Made by a program: the position numbers and the translations under genes
Notes under the pieces: model-generated
The model's database searches: none
What the model was told of the DNA's origin: nothing
What the model saw: the letters and a program-made list of their open reading frames with translations, nothing else
NCBI RefSeq assembly: GCF_007679495.1
Contig: NZ_VEGP01000010.1
Span: forward strand, 1 to 64,000
Source of the DNA: Paenibacillus sp. 32O-W
GTDB taxonomy: Bacteria; Bacillota; Bacilli; Paenibacillales; NBRC-103111
Length of the DNA: 64,000 bases
Reading direction: 5' to 3'
In this document: positions 1-9,047 of the stretch, one piece after another
Numbering within the stretch: the first letter of the stretch is position 1
How the letters are laid out: each line of letters begins with the position of its first letter

Positions 1-55
1 GATCTGTGAGGGGTAAGGGGCACAATCCTCGAAGGAAAGGCCCCGCCTACTCGAC

Positions 56-212
56 CTCGTCTTTGCGACGTCCTTACCTACCCGGACGCGAAGAGTGGCT
101 TTCCCTTGCTCGTCTTTACGACGTCCTCCTACCCGGACGCGAAGAGTGGCTTTCCCTTGCTCGTCTTTGCGACGTCCTTATCTACCCGGACGCGAAAAGT
201 GGCTTTCCCTTG
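56..212. repeat. Three tandem copies of a 51-53 bp unit
   Basis: Units lie at 56-108, 109-159 and 160-212. Each begins CTCGTCTTTRCGACGTCCT and ends in GTGGCTTTCCCTTG; the units differ by a 2-base deletion and a few substitutions. A truncated fourth start follows at 213. The same opening words recur at the right edge of the window (63965-64000). The forward open frame across it only reflects the repeat. The remaining sequence in 1-414 holds no supported gene, only the hairpin at 353-375. Confidence 0.9.
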
Positions 213-352
213 CTCATCATTTGCTTCCCGCAAAGTATCGTAGCAAATTCATGAAGAGCGACCGCGATTAGAGGAAGGTTTAGACGCCGACTCCGTTGGT
301 GTGCGGACGGAATACGCTTCGAAGGCAACGCGTCACTATGCGGGAATTTTAC

Positions 353-375
353 AGGGCTCCGTTAGGAGCTTTTTT
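353..375 (+). terminator. Orphan terminator-like hairpin
   Basis: GGCTCC, a short GTTA loop and GGAGC are followed by TTTTTTA. Very similar hairpins recur at 3043-3062, 26391-26411 and, more loosely, 16030-16051, so this may be part of a dispersed element as well as a terminator. No forward gene ends just before it in this window. Confidence 0.55.
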
Positions 376-414
376 ATTGAATGGATTGGCAAACACTCTG
401 CATCACACTGCCTT

Positions 415-1422
415 TTAATCGCCCAGCCCGAACGCTTCGGCAAGCAATTGGTACGAGCGCACGCGTGCCGCGAAATCGTGGGTAGGGGTAATCACGACCA
501 CTTCATCGGTCCGATATTGTTCGCTGACCGCGAGCAAGCGTTTCTTGACCTGCTCCGGGGACCCGACAATCCGGCGCTCGCGCCCATGGCGGATTCTCTC
601 CCTGTCGAATTCCGTGTACGGGTAACTAAGGGCGGTCTCTACCGACGGAAAAAAGGACAGCTCCATGCCGAGCTCGAGACGCAGGAAAAACAAATCGGTG
701 CTGGAGGCCAGCCGGTCCGCTTCCTCTTCCGTATCGGCACATATAACCAGCACGGCTACGATCGATCTCGGCTTCTCGTTCAGAAAGGAAGGGCGAAACT
801 GCTCCTGATAAATCCGCATCGCATTCTCTCCGCCCGGCACGCCGAAAAACTGCGCATAGGCATAGGCCGTTCCCAGTTGAGCGGCTATCCGCGCGCTTTC
901 ACTGCTGGAGCCCAGCAGCCATATTTCGGGTGCCGTAGAGATCAGAGGAGCAGCCTGCAGTGCCGCAAAAGGATGCTCCTCGGGCAAATTTTGGTGCAAA
1001 TAGCCGGTCAGATCGGCCACCTGCTGAGGGTAGCGGTCTATGCCGGTATATTTCCCCTCCTGAAGAGCCCTTGTCGCCAGGGGCAAGCCTCCCGGGGCGC
1101 GTCCCAGCCCGAGATCGATCCTTCCGGGATGAAGCGCTTCGAGCAGGCGGAAGTTCTCCGCAACTTTATACGGGCTGTAATGAGGCAGCATAATTCCTCC
1201 CGAGCCGACACGGATGCGGGAGGTCGCCGCCGCCAGATGCGCGATCAGCACTTCAGGGCTAGAGGAGGCCAGCGCCTTAGAGGCATGATGCTCGGATACC
1301 CAATAGCGGGTGTAGCCAAGTTTCTCCGTTTCTTGCGCTAGTCGTGTCGTTTCCTTCAACGCATCTGCGGCCGTTCGGTTTTCGCCTATATGAGATTGGT
1401 CAAGAACGCCCAATTTTAACAT
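415..1422 (-). CDS. Luciferase-like (LLM class) flavin-dependent oxidoreductase
   Basis: This 335-residue protein is a single-domain TIM-barrel flavin monooxygenase of the bacterial luciferase-like family. The N-terminus reads MLKLGVLDQS, followed by YTRYWVSEHH (about residue 45) and GRIDLGLGRAPGG (about 105), all typical of the small LLM proteins such as B. subtilis YvbT/YceB. Such proteins use reduced FMN to oxidise small organic substrates; the substrate here is unknown. An ATG with GAGGTG about 6 bases upstream sets the start at 1422; the frame is open 23 codons further but without a ribosome site. It is monocistronic and reads away from the next gene. The family call is firm, the reaction is not. 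Confidence 0.88.
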   Translation of the reverse strand: MLKLGVLDQSHIGENRTAADALKETTRLAQETEKLGYTRYWVSEHHASKALASSSPEVLIAHLAAATSRIRVGSGGIMLPHYSPYKVAENFRLLEALHPGRIDLGLGRAPGGLPLATRALQEGKYTGIDRYPQQVADLTGYLHQNLPEEHPFAALQAAPLISTAPEIWLLGSSSESARIAAQLGTAYAYAQFFGVPGGENAMRIYQEQFRPSFLNEKPRSIVAVLVICADTEEEADRLASSTDLFFLRLELGMELSFFPSVETALSYPYTEFDRERIRHGRERRIVGSPEQVKKRLLAVSEQYRTDEVVVITPTHDFAARVRSYQLLAEAFGLGD

Positions 1423-1712
1423 TAAGATCACCTCTATACCGACTGTACCAAATAGTCCTGCGCGGGTCAAAAGTCTGTAGATTCTTATCATTCCGCTCCA
1501 TCGCGAAGGAAATGCATGGGAGCTGAAACAGGCGACGGCTCCCTTTCTATTTGTAAAGCTCCTTCCCGGGAAGCATCGTTGCTGTAATACATAGCAGGCA
1601 ATCAGGCCCTTGATCGGACATCCTCCGCGTTTAATGAGGAAAGTTTAATGGCTTGAAGAATAGAATGGGGGATAGGCGGCGAGTTTATACTGAATCCTGG
1701 AAGGGGGGAGCG
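1423..1712. other. Intergenic region with one hairpin
   Basis: The stretch between the flavin oxidoreductase start and the candidate small frame at 1713 contains a hairpin at 1518-1543 (GGGAGC / GCTCCC, followed by TTTCTATTT). No protein with a convincing start was seen. Promoters for the two divergent neighbours must lie here but no clear -35/-10 pair stands out. Confidence 0.4.
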
Positions 1713-1862
1713 ATGTCGGGAAGACGGCCCGGAGGCGCGGTACGGATTTGCTTTGGTATGCCTATTCCAGGGCCTGTAAAGACTACGAAGGACTTTAGCT
1801 ATGCCGCTGAGCAGGGAAGATCTGCTTCTTCTAACCAATTGTGTAAAGGAGATGTTCGATGA
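1713..1862 (+). CDS. Candidate 49-residue small ORF overlapping the next gene
   Basis: An ATG at 1713 is preceded by AAGGGGGGAGCG, a good though close ribosome site, and the frame ends in a TGA that overlaps the ATG of the next gene in an ATGA arrangement. The peptide starts MSGRRPGGAV and has no recognisable family, signal peptide or membrane segment. The overlap would fit a translationally coupled leader, but composition gives no support. Low confidence. Confidence 0.2.
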   Translation: MSGRRPGGAVRICFGMPIPGPVKTTKDFSYAAEQGRSASSNQLCKGDVR

Positions 1863-2926
1863 ACCGGGTCAGAATTCTGTTAGCTTTCATGTTGATCGGC
1901 CTGCTGAGTGCCAGCACCGTCTTTGCAAGTCAGGGAGTTATTCCCGTATCCGAATTGAAGCCGGCTGTGCCTCTGGAGAAGCCTCAGCTTACCGGAGTTG
2001 GAGGCAAGCTGATTCTCAGCGATTCCCCGGAATCATTCACCAATCAGGGAGCGTTCTACAGGGATTCGGTTAGCGATTCCTTCCGCGTGTTCTGGCACCA
2101 TCAGAATGCAGGGAATGAGACGGTGACGGTGGCGGTGGCCGTCACGAATGAGTCGGAGGAAGCGGTGCAGCTGTTTACGGAAGGCAGCGGGGTCGGAACG
2201 AGCTATTATGTCGACGTTGCCGGACAGGATGCCCTGGCCGATTTCATGGCAAGTAACTTCAACAAACAGTTTCTTACGACGCTTGCCCCCGGAGAAAGCT
2301 ATTATATCGAATCTCCTACGGCGCCCACATACACGAACAGCGGAATCGCCCAATTCCTGGCCAAAACCAAGAAGGGTAACCGGCCTGCAGCAGTGACGGT
2401 AACCGTGCTGAATTATAAAGACCGTCCGGATAATCCGGTCACCGTTCCCGTGCTGCCTGGCGATTCGCATACGCGGGGAACCTTCCCGCATTATGACCGC
2501 GTAGGGACTCTGAAATACAACACCGCCATGGGAAATGCGCTGATCCGCATCTCCAGCGCCGAATCCGGTCAATGGAGCGATAAAATGCCCGGGGAATACG
2601 AGACAGGATATAACGCGGTAGATGGCGGCAGCGTGGTTAATAACGGAAACTACGGAGTCATGTACCGGCTTCAAGTGGTCATCGAGAACGGTCACCATCA
2701 TCCCCGCGCGGTAACGCTCTATCACAATCCTTCGGGAGGATTTGGGCATTATGTGGTGAAGTGGGGGAACCGGTTGAAGCTGTCTGATTTTATTACTTAT
2801 GAGCAAGCCTGGCCGTTTGCCGACTTCATACTGGGGGCCAACGGAAATACTTATAAATCCGAGATCAGCCTGACCGGCGGAGCGCCCGGTCCGCATGTCA
2901 TTTATTTCACCAACCGGGATAAATAG
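1859..2926 (+). CDS. Secreted protein of unknown function
   Basis: The 355-residue product starts with a clear Sec signal peptide: MNRVRILL, a hydrophobic core to about residue 22 and a VFAS-type cleavage site. The rest has no membrane segment and looks beta-rich, with alternating Thr/Val strands (VTVAVAVTNES around residue 85), YYVD and GHYVVKWGN motifs and a VIENGHHHPRAVTLYHN segment near 275. I do not recognise the family; similar beta-sandwich proteins are found on Bacillales surfaces. AAAGGAG lies about 7 bases before the ATG. The gene is followed by three consecutive hairpins. An extracellular location is well supported; the role is unknown. Confidence 0.8.
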   Translation: MNRVRILLAFMLIGLLSASTVFASQGVIPVSELKPAVPLEKPQLTGVGGKLILSDSPESFTNQGAFYRDSVSDSFRVFWHHQNAGNETVTVAVAVTNESEEAVQLFTEGSGVGTSYYVDVAGQDALADFMASNFNKQFLTTLAPGESYYIESPTAPTYTNSGIAQFLAKTKKGNRPAAVTVTVLNYKDRPDNPVTVPVLPGDSHTRGTFPHYDRVGTLKYNTAMGNALIRISSAESGQWSDKMPGEYETGYNAVDGGSVVNNGNYGVMYRLQVVIENGHHHPRAVTLYHNPSGGFGHYVVKWGNRLKLSDFITYEQAWPFADFILGANGNTYKSEISLTGGAPGPHVIYFTNRDK

Positions 2927-2937
2927 AAAAAACTCCA

Positions 2938-2984
2938 CCGCTGTCGTTCAAGGAAGAGCGGCAGCGGCTTGAGATATTTTTTAT
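2938..2984 (+). terminator. Terminator of the secreted-protein gene
   Basis: CCGCTGTCG (2938) pairs with CGGCAGCGG (to 2967) and is followed by ATATTTTTTA. It sits 11 bases after the stop codon. Confidence 0.75.
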
Positions 2985-2994
2985 CGGCAATAGT

Positions 2995-3029
2995 AAAACC
3001 GCTGCGGCTTTATAGGCTGCAGCGGTTTT
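2995..3029. terminator. Second hairpin, bidirectional form
   Basis: AAAACCGCTGC pairs perfectly with GCAGCGGTTTT around a TATAGG-containing loop. A-run and T-run flank both sides, so it could act on either strand. Confidence 0.65.
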
Positions 3030-3042
3030 CATCTTGGCAATG

Positions 3043-3062
3043 GCTCCGTCAGGAGCTTTTTT
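3043..3062 (+). terminator. Third hairpin with T-run
   Basis: GCTCC-GTCA-GGAGC is followed by six T. It is nearly identical to the hairpin at 353-375, suggesting a dispersed terminator-like module. Confidence 0.6.
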
Positions 3063-3476
3063 CACGATAGCTGGTAGCGGGTAGCGGCTGGGGCGGCAAA
3101 AATCTGCAAAAGTATATCATTTTGATCACTATCGATAGCTGTCGAGTTAAAGCCCGCAATCCAGTTCGAATAAAGATTTGGCTGATTTTCATAAAAATTC
3201 ATGTATTGTTGTTGCAGGCTTTTCTTTCGAACATCTCCATTCGCTTCATAATTGATGTATTATCGCAGGAATTTATGTTGGCCCACGGAATGAATTCGCG
3301 GCAAGGATGTTTTCCTTCACTGCCCCGGGAGTTAGCCCCCCTCCGAATCCATTTCAGCATGCGCCGGTCACTGATTCTTTGTTGTATGAAGCTTCAGGGC
3401 GTGTACCTTCGGAACGGAATGGACGCTTATCTTAGTTACTGGGAAAGTCAGGAACTCTTTTCCATAGAATAAACTC
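3063..3476. other. Gene-free stretch
   Basis: About 410 bases between the stacked hairpins and the end of the aminopeptidase gene. A 116-codon forward frame (3122-3472) is present but lacks a ribosome site and protein-like composition. Nothing else was recognised. Confidence 0.4.
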
Positions 3477-4550
3477 CTACGCCTGCTCGGTGACCGTCCG
3501 CACCAGGGTCCGGTCCGTGGCCTGCACCAGACGGACTAACAGCTCCTTGGCCGCCGCATAATCGTCGATATGCAGGATGGAAGCGGAAGTGTGGATATAC
3601 CGGGCGCATACCCCCAGAGCTGCGGTAGGTACGCCCTTGCCGTACAGATGGACCTTCCCCGCATCGGTTGCTCCAGGAGAAACAAAGAATTGATAAGGAA
3701 TATCATGGGTTTCCGCCGTATCGAGAATAAACTCGATCAATGCCTGGTTCGGGACGATGGAGCTGTCCAGAATTCGGACAAGCGTTCCTTTGCCCAAATG
3801 GCCGAAGGCTTGGCGGTCGCCTGTCGTATCGTTGGCCGGGCCCGCATCGAGCGTGTAACAAATGTCGGGTTCAATAAGCGCCGCCGCCGTTTGTGCGCCG
3901 CGAAGCCCGACCTCCTCCTGAACCGTTGCGCCGGTATAGAGGACGTTGGGGAAGTGCTGCCCCTTCAGCTCTTTGGCCAGCTCCAGTGCAAGGCCGACGC
4001 CGAAGCGATTGTCCCAGGCTTTCGCCATAATTTTCTTGCCGTCCGCCAGCGGGGTGAAAGGACAGACGGGAACGGCAGGCAGGCCCGGACGAACGCCCAG
4101 CTCCATTGCGTGCTCCTGGCTGTCGGCCCCGATGTCGATGAACATGGTGCCGATGTCCGCCGGCTTACTGCGCTGCGATTCATCCAACAGATGGGGAGGG
4201 GTCGAGCCGATGACTCCGAATAACGTTCCCTGCTTGGTCAAGATCTGAACGCGCTGGGCGAGCAGCACCTGACTCCACCAGCCGCCCAAGGGCTTGAACT
4301 TAAGCATGCCATTGTCCTTAATGCCTGTGATCATAAACCCGACCTCGTCCATATGGCCGTTGACCATCACTTTGGGTCCGCTATCGTCGCCCCGCAGGAC
4401 GCCGAAGATGCTGCCCAAGTGGTCGCTGATCACTTCCGTAGTCACCTTCTCCAATTCAGCGCGGACAAATCGGCGCACCTCATGCTCAAAACCGGGAGGC
4501 CCCGGCAGCTCTGTCAAAGTGCGAAACAATTCCAGCGTATCGCGATTCAT
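3477..4550 (-). CDS. M42 family metallo-aminopeptidase
   Basis: The 357-residue protein is a cytosolic dinuclear-metal aminopeptidase of family M42 (glutamyl/deblocking aminopeptidase, YsdC/FrvX type), which trims peptides from the N-terminus. The expected ligand motifs appear in order: NGHMDEVGF (His, Asp), AWDNRFG (bridging Asp), the EE pair in [11 protein letters not shown] that includes the catalytic base, an Asp in [10 protein letters not shown], and a final His in RYIHTSAS. Length is normal. ATG at 4550 has GGAAGGAGG 6-7 bases upstream; an earlier ATG at 4577 has none. It stands alone. The family is secure; the preferred substrate cannot be read from sequence. Confidence 0.92.
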   Translation of the reverse strand: MNRDTLELFRTLTELPGPPGFEHEVRRFVRAELEKVTTEVISDHLGSIFGVLRGDDSGPKVMVNGHMDEVGFMITGIKDNGMLKFKPLGGWWSQVLLAQRVQILTKQGTLFGVIGSTPPHLLDESQRSKPADIGTMFIDIGADSQEHAMELGVRPGLPAVPVCPFTPLADGKKIMAKAWDNRFGVGLALELAKELKGQHFPNVLYTGATVQEEVGLRGAQTAAALIEPDICYTLDAGPANDTTGDRQAFGHLGKGTLVRILDSSIVPNQALIEFILDTAETHDIPYQFFVSPGATDAGKVHLYGKGVPTAALGVCARYIHTSASILHIDDYAAAKELLVRLVQATDRTLVRTVTEQA

Positions 4551-4838
4551 CTGGTACCTCCTTCCGGACCGCTGCAATGACGGACCGTTCTTTTAATTTT
4601 ATCTCTTCCTAAGTATAAGATGGTTTCTGCTGGAAAAACAATACAGGATTATAGAGCGAAGGTTGACAGGAAGTTAACGGAAGCTTGCCGCGAAGTGATG
4701 CCGCCGCCGTCCCGTCCGGCCGGACTGCTGACAAGCGCGGACAAGCATGGAGGATAATTTATTTGCGGGACAGGGGTTAATTTTCGGCAAAATCTTGTTA
4801 GAATGAAGGGGAATAAAAAGAGCTCAGGAGGGCTGTCA

Positions 4839-5723
4839 ATGACAAATTATTCGGAAGCGCCTTCATCCGCCGTTAAGCCGGTCATCCGGTTTCAGGTAAT
4901 TAGCGACATCCACGTAACAACGGACGAGAACCACGATTTCAATCGGAACTTCGACCGGGTGTTGAAGGATATCCGGGAGCACTGTCCGGACAGCGTAGGG
5001 ATCATGCTGGTCGGAGATATTACGGATTCAGGAACGGAGCCGGAATATGATGAAATGCTGAGAATATGGAAGGAGAACGGTCGGCCCAAGATGCTGTTTA
5101 CGATGGGAAACCACGATGTGCGCTGGGCCGATTGGGACGACCGCAGGGAACGTTTTTTGCGCAAGACGGGGATGAGAGGCCTTTATCACGACCACTGGCT
5201 GGAAGGGTATCATTTTATTTTCTTGGGAACGGAGCAGGGGTTGAAGGACGATGCTTATTTATCAGACGTTCAATTGAACTGGTTCGAGGAGAAGCTGGCG
5301 GAAGGATCGGATTCCCGCAAACCCATATTCGTATTTCTTCATCAACCGCTGAAGGACGGGGTGGCCGGTTCGCGGGATTGGCATGGAGTCGTGCAGGATT
5401 CGCAGATGAAGAGCATTCTGGCCAAATACCCGCAAACGATCTTGTTCACCGGGCATTCTCATTGGGAGCTAGGTTCCGCTCGCACCATGTACCTGTCGCG
5501 ATACGGGACCATGCTGAATACGGCTTCCGTGGCCTACCTGTCGACGGATACGGAGGATTTCAAGAAGGGAAGCCAAGGCTATTATGTAGATGTGTATGTT
5601 GACGAAGTGGTGGTTAGAGGCAGGGATTTTGCCTCCGGCTCCTGGCTCGCATCCGCCGAGTATTCGGTTAAGTATCCGGTTGACAGTCCGGATGAGGGGG
5701 GGAATCCCTCTGAGCTCCCATAA
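4839..5723 (+). CDS. Calcineurin-like metallophosphoesterase
   Basis: The 294-residue protein carries the full set of calcineurin-type metal motifs: SDIHV near residue 20, GDITDSG near 55, GNHD near 91, a His in VFLHQPL near 165 and GHSH near 205. No signal peptide or membrane segment is visible, so it is probably cytosolic. Members of this group hydrolyse phosphomono- or diesters, including cyclic nucleotides; the substrate here is unknown. The ATG at 4839 follows AGGAGGG by about 6 bases, while the earlier in-frame ATG at 4803 has no ribosome site. It ends in a clear terminator and has no operon partner. Confidence 0.88.
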   Translation: MTNYSEAPSSAVKPVIRFQVISDIHVTTDENHDFNRNFDRVLKDIREHCPDSVGIMLVGDITDSGTEPEYDEMLRIWKENGRPKMLFTMGNHDVRWADWDDRRERFLRKTGMRGLYHDHWLEGYHFIFLGTEQGLKDDAYLSDVQLNWFEEKLAEGSDSRKPIFVFLHQPLKDGVAGSRDWHGVVQDSQMKSILAKYPQTILFTGHSHWELGSARTMYLSRYGTMLNTASVAYLSTDTEDFKKGSQGYYVDVYVDEVVVRGRDFASGSWLASAEYSVKYPVDSPDEGGNPSELP

Positions 5724-5735
5724 AAGAAATTACGG

Positions 5736-5764
5736 CAGGCCGACTTGGGCCTGTCTTTTGTTTT
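5736..5764 (+). terminator. Terminator of the phosphoesterase gene
   Basis: CAGGCC (5736) and GGCCTG (to 5753) form a stem followed by TCTTTTGTTTT. Confidence 0.8.
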
Positions 5765-5909
5765 AAACATATTTCTCTAGCTGCCTTCATACTATTCTAT
5801 AGCGGATCTTGTCCAACATACGACATGCCTGCCAGGAATGGATGAGAGCTTTCTTGCGTCACAACGGTCTTATGGATCGTTTTAAAGCGATAGAGAAAGG
5901 AAGAAGCAG

Positions 5910-7040
5910 ATGAAAAGCAACGGGCCGGACATAGCTATATTGGGCATAGGCACTGCCGTGCCTCCATATCGGCTGGAACAAGAGGAAGCCTCAAGCAAGC
6001 TCACCGATGCTCTGGTCGAGTCGGGGCATCGGCAGGCGGCTCGCTGGGCGGGTAAAATATTCCGCAACTGCGGCGTAGAAACGCGCTATACCTGTGAGCC
6101 CGAGCTGTTAAACCAGGGCGACCGCTGCCGTTATGTAGCCTATTCGCGCCCCCAGGAGGTGCCCTCCACCGAGGAGCGGATGGAGAAATTCCGAATAGAG
6201 GCGGCGCGGCTTGGCTACGAGGCGGGAAGCCTGGCATTGAAGGACAGCCGGATAAGTCCGGGCGACATTACCCATTTGATTACGGTCAGCTGTACGGGTT
6301 TGTTCCTGCCCGGGCTGGATGCCGTCCTTGTTCGGCAGCTTGGCCTGCCCGCCGACGTCGAGCGGATCCCGCTGACTTTCCTCGGCTGTGCTGCCGGGAT
6401 GACGGCGCTTCGGCTGTCCCGCCGCATGGTCGAGCACCGCCCGCAGGCGAAGGTGCTGATCGTCTGCGTCGAATTGTGCACGCTGCATATCCAGCCCGCA
6501 GCAGACCGGGAAGCGCTGTTCGGCGCAGCGTTCTTCGGCGACGGGGCCTCGGCCTGCGTGGTCGGCAGCGCGTATTCCTCTGAGCGGGGAATGCTGGCCT
6601 TGGGCCGCAGCCGAACGGTGCTCTTCCCTGAATCGGCTGACGAGATGATATGGAAGGTCGGAAACTACGGCTTTAACTTGTATTTGTCGCCGCGCATTCC
6701 GCAGCGGATCGGTGAGTATGTGCCTCCCGAAGTGGAACGCCTTCTGGAAGGCGGCCCCGCCCCCGAATTTTGGGCGATTCACCCCGGCGGCCGCGGCATT
6801 ATCGATACGCTGCAAACGATATATGGCTTAAGCGAAGAACAGACGGCCGCCAGCCGAACGATTCTCCGGCGATATGGAAATCTGTCGTCGGCGACGATTC
6901 TGTTCGTGTTGGAAGCCATAAGAAGTTCTATGGAAACGGCCGAATCCGCCCGGAAAGAAGGAATCGCCTTGGCCTTCGGCCCCGGCCTTGCAGCGGAAAT
7001 TATGCAAATGGCTTATATACCGCCTGCAATCCGCAGATAA
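5910..7040 (+). CDS. bpsA: Type III polyketide synthase (chalcone/alkylpyrone synthase family)
   Basis: The 376-residue protein is a homodimeric type III PKS that extends an acyl-CoA starter with malonyl-CoA and cyclises the product to pyrones or resorcinols. The catalytic triad can be located: Cys128 in VSCTGLFLPG, His291 in AIHPGG and Asn324 in GNLSSATI. Length and order match Bacillus BpsA/BcsA. AAAGGAAG precedes the ATG. It is first in a four-gene run with a methyltransferase, a flavoprotein and an MMPL exporter, so the polyketide is probably methylated, oxidised and exported. The closest known logic is Streptomyces srsABC (phenolic lipids). The family is certain; the symbol is by similarity and the product is unknown. 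Confidence 0.92.
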   Translation: MKSNGPDIAILGIGTAVPPYRLEQEEASSKLTDALVESGHRQAARWAGKIFRNCGVETRYTCEPELLNQGDRCRYVAYSRPQEVPSTEERMEKFRIEAARLGYEAGSLALKDSRISPGDITHLITVSCTGLFLPGLDAVLVRQLGLPADVERIPLTFLGCAAGMTALRLSRRMVEHRPQAKVLIVCVELCTLHIQPAADREALFGAAFFGDGASACVVGSAYSSERGMLALGRSRTVLFPESADEMIWKVGNYGFNLYLSPRIPQRIGEYVPPEVERLLEGGPAPEFWAIHPGGRGIIDTLQTIYGLSEEQTAASRTILRRYGNLSSATILFVLEAIRSSMETAESARKEGIALAFGPGLAAEIMQMAYIPPAIRR

Positions 7041-7070
7041 GCGGAAGGGCGGAGTGAAGGAGGGACTCCA

Positions 7071-7784
7071 TTGATTCCATCGTTGAAGCGGAGAGCGGCG
7101 GAGCCGGAGCTGATGGATGATTTGGCTGCCGGAGGCCCGGATTTGAGTGAAGCGCTGCGCCATTTGCGCCGGTTGAACCGGATTTTTGCCGCTGCCGGGC
7201 CGACGCTCTATGGAGTCCGTCAGATCTGGTCGGCGGCGGGACAGCCGGAGCGGTTCTCGATTTTGGACATCGGTGCGGGCTCGGGGGATGTCAATCGGCG
7301 GCTTCTGCGCTGGGCGGATCGTGAGCGGATCGATCTGACCATCACGATCTCCGATATTACGGAGGAGGCGTGTGCGGAAGCACGGCAATTATTCAGCCGG
7401 GAACCGAGGGTGAGTGTCGTCCGCCAGGATTTGTTCCAGCTGCCGGAAGGCTGCGCGGATATTGTGACCGCTACCCAGTTTGTCCACCATTTCGCATCCG
7501 AACAATTGCCGGGGGTTGTCCGGCAGATGCTGAAGGCTTCAAGAATGGGCATTGTCATTCAGGATATTCACCGGCATTGGCTCGCCTGGCTGGCTGTCTG
7601 GTTGGTCACCCGGTCGATTTCACGCAACCGCTATATCCGCAACGACGGCCCGCTATCCGTGGCCAAAGGGTTCCGGGCCGAAGAGTGGCAGCGTCTGAGG
7701 GACACCTTGCCGGTCCCCAGCCTGTCCATAACCTGGCGGCCGTTATTCCGATACGTGGTGACCGCTCTAAAGCCGGTCAACTAA
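7071..7784 (+). CDS. Class I SAM-dependent methyltransferase of the PKS cluster
   Basis: The 237-residue protein has the Rossmann SAM-binding motif I ILDIGAGSGDVNRRLL (about residues 64-79), an acidic motif II in TISDITEEAC and a post-II VTATQFVHHF segment, as in UbiE/Coq5-like methyltransferases. It starts at a TTG with AAGGAGGG 7 bases upstream; no ATG start is available at the N-terminus. It lies 30 bases after the PKS stop and 39 before the next start, so it is cotranscribed. Role by analogy with SrsB or BpsB: C- or O-methylation of the polyketide. The protein class is secure, the acceptor is inference. Confidence 0.85.
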   Translation: MIPSLKRRAAEPELMDDLAAGGPDLSEALRHLRRLNRIFAAAGPTLYGVRQIWSAAGQPERFSILDIGAGSGDVNRRLLRWADRERIDLTITISDITEEACAEARQLFSREPRVSVVRQDLFQLPEGCADIVTATQFVHHFASEQLPGVVRQMLKASRMGIVIQDIHRHWLAWLAVWLVTRSISRNRYIRNDGPLSVAKGFRAEEWQRLRDTLPVPSLSITWRPLFRYVVTALKPVN

Positions 7785-7823
7785 GCAATGGCCGGCTCCG
7801 GCCGTCGGGAAGGAGGGGGGACG

Positions 7824-8969
7824 ATGCGAAGGTACGATGCGGCTGTAATCGGCGGAGGAGTCGCCGGGAGCAGCATGGCGGCGGCACTGGCCGGAATGGG
7901 TTGGAGCACCGTCTTAATTGATCAGGATACCTGTCCCCGGCATAAGGTGTGCGGGGAATTTCTATCTCCGGAATCGCTGGACAGCTTGTCCGCCCTTGGT
8001 CTGCTGCCGCTGCTCCAGCCGCTGCAGCCCAGCGCGATGAGAACGGTCAGGCTGACTGCGGCCAACGAATGGATACTGGACATTCCGTTGCCGGGGACGG
8101 CGCTCGGGATCAGCCGTTTCGCTCTGGATCATGTGCTGCAGCAAGCTGCACAGGAGCGGGGGGCGGAGCTCATAAGCGGCACCGCTGTTATTTCGATAGG
8201 TAGGAACGGGGAGGGGCACCGGTTAGAGCTTCGCGGCCGGAGCGTGCGGCAAATCGTCGAAGCCCGTGCGGTGATTGGTGCCTGGGGGCGCCGCCCCCGT
8301 TCCGGACTGGCTCCGGCCGCATCCGTTCTTCACCGATCGTATGTCGGGGTGAAAGCCCACTATTCCGGCATGGAGCGAGGAGACCGGGTCGAGCTGTATC
8401 TGTTTCCGGGGGGCTATTTGGGCATAGCCCCGATTGAAGGAAATCGTCATAACGTGGCCGCGCTGATGACCAGGGAAGCCTTCCATCACGCGGGAAAATC
8501 CGTGCAAAACGCTATAAAATGGGCGTCCGCACGCAATCCCGCCTTGCAGCGAAGGCTCGCTGGCGGAATGCCGCTTGCAGAGACACAAGCGGCCGTATAC
8601 CCTGTAGCCATCAGCCGAAAGCCAACCGCCTGGGGGCAGGTGCCCCTCATCGGAGACGCTGCTGTGATGATTCCTCCCCTATGCGGGGACGGAATGGCGG
8701 TAGCTCTGCGCACGGTCGTATTATGTTCGCGGTGGGTGGACGAATTTCTGCGGGGGAGCCTCGGGCTGGAAGATTGGAAGCAGCAGTATACCCGGGCCTT
8801 GCGGCAGGAATGCATGCCTCTGCTGCGATGGGGCAGATGGCTGCAAAGGATGCTTGACAGCCGGGTAACGTCTCCTCTGTTGTTCCGCTTAGGAAATCGG
8901 CTTCCCGGTTTGGCCGGCCGGATGGTCGAGAGGACCCGGCTAACCTGTGCGAACCCGAGGAAACGGTAG
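7824..8969 (+). CDS. FAD-dependent monooxygenase/reductase (geranylgeranyl-reductase-like) of the PKS cluster
   Basis: The 381-residue flavoprotein opens with a dinucleotide-binding motif, AAVIGGGVAGSSMAAALAG, then HKVCGEFLSPES (about residue 45), typical of the UbiH/GGR-like family. A second FAD motif, PLIGDAAVMIPPLCGDGM, lies near residue 275. It would hydroxylate or oxidise the aromatic polyketide, for example to a quinone, as SrsC does. GAAGGAGGGGGGACG directly precedes the ATG at 7824; an ATG 36 bases earlier has no comparable site. It is the third gene of the cluster. Family is clear; the reaction is inferred from context. Confidence 0.85.
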   Translation: MRRYDAAVIGGGVAGSSMAAALAGMGWSTVLIDQDTCPRHKVCGEFLSPESLDSLSALGLLPLLQPLQPSAMRTVRLTAANEWILDIPLPGTALGISRFALDHVLQQAAQERGAELISGTAVISIGRNGEGHRLELRGRSVRQIVEARAVIGAWGRRPRSGLAPAASVLHRSYVGVKAHYSGMERGDRVELYLFPGGYLGIAPIEGNRHNVAALMTREAFHHAGKSVQNAIKWASARNPALQRRLAGGMPLAETQAAVYPVAISRKPTAWGQVPLIGDAAVMIPPLCGDGMAVALRTVVLCSRWVDEFLRGSLGLEDWKQQYTRALRQECMPLLRWGRWLQRMLDSRVTSPLLFRLGNRLPGLAGRMVERTRLTCANPRKR

Positions 8970-9047
8970 ATGAGGCGGCATGCGCGGCTGTGCGGTTAAA
9001 ATACGGGGCTTGTGAGATTAACTTTTTTGCGTCTGGGGGAGAAGGTT

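Noticed and set aside
56-212. CRISPR-like array
   Set aside because: Units are continuous tandem copies without distinct spacers, and no cas gene is present.
6-254. Forward frame across the left tandem repeat, coding a repeated peptide
   Set aside because: No ribosome site; the protein repeat only reflects the DNA repeat.
301-1341. Long forward frame of 346 codons
   Set aside because: It is antisense to the flavin oxidoreductase and has no family signature; high-GC shadow.
2033-2938. Reverse frame of 301 codons
   Set aside because: Antisense to the secreted protein gene; no start signal.
3122-3472. Forward frame of 116 codons
   Set aside because: No ribosome site, mixed composition, no similarity to a known family.
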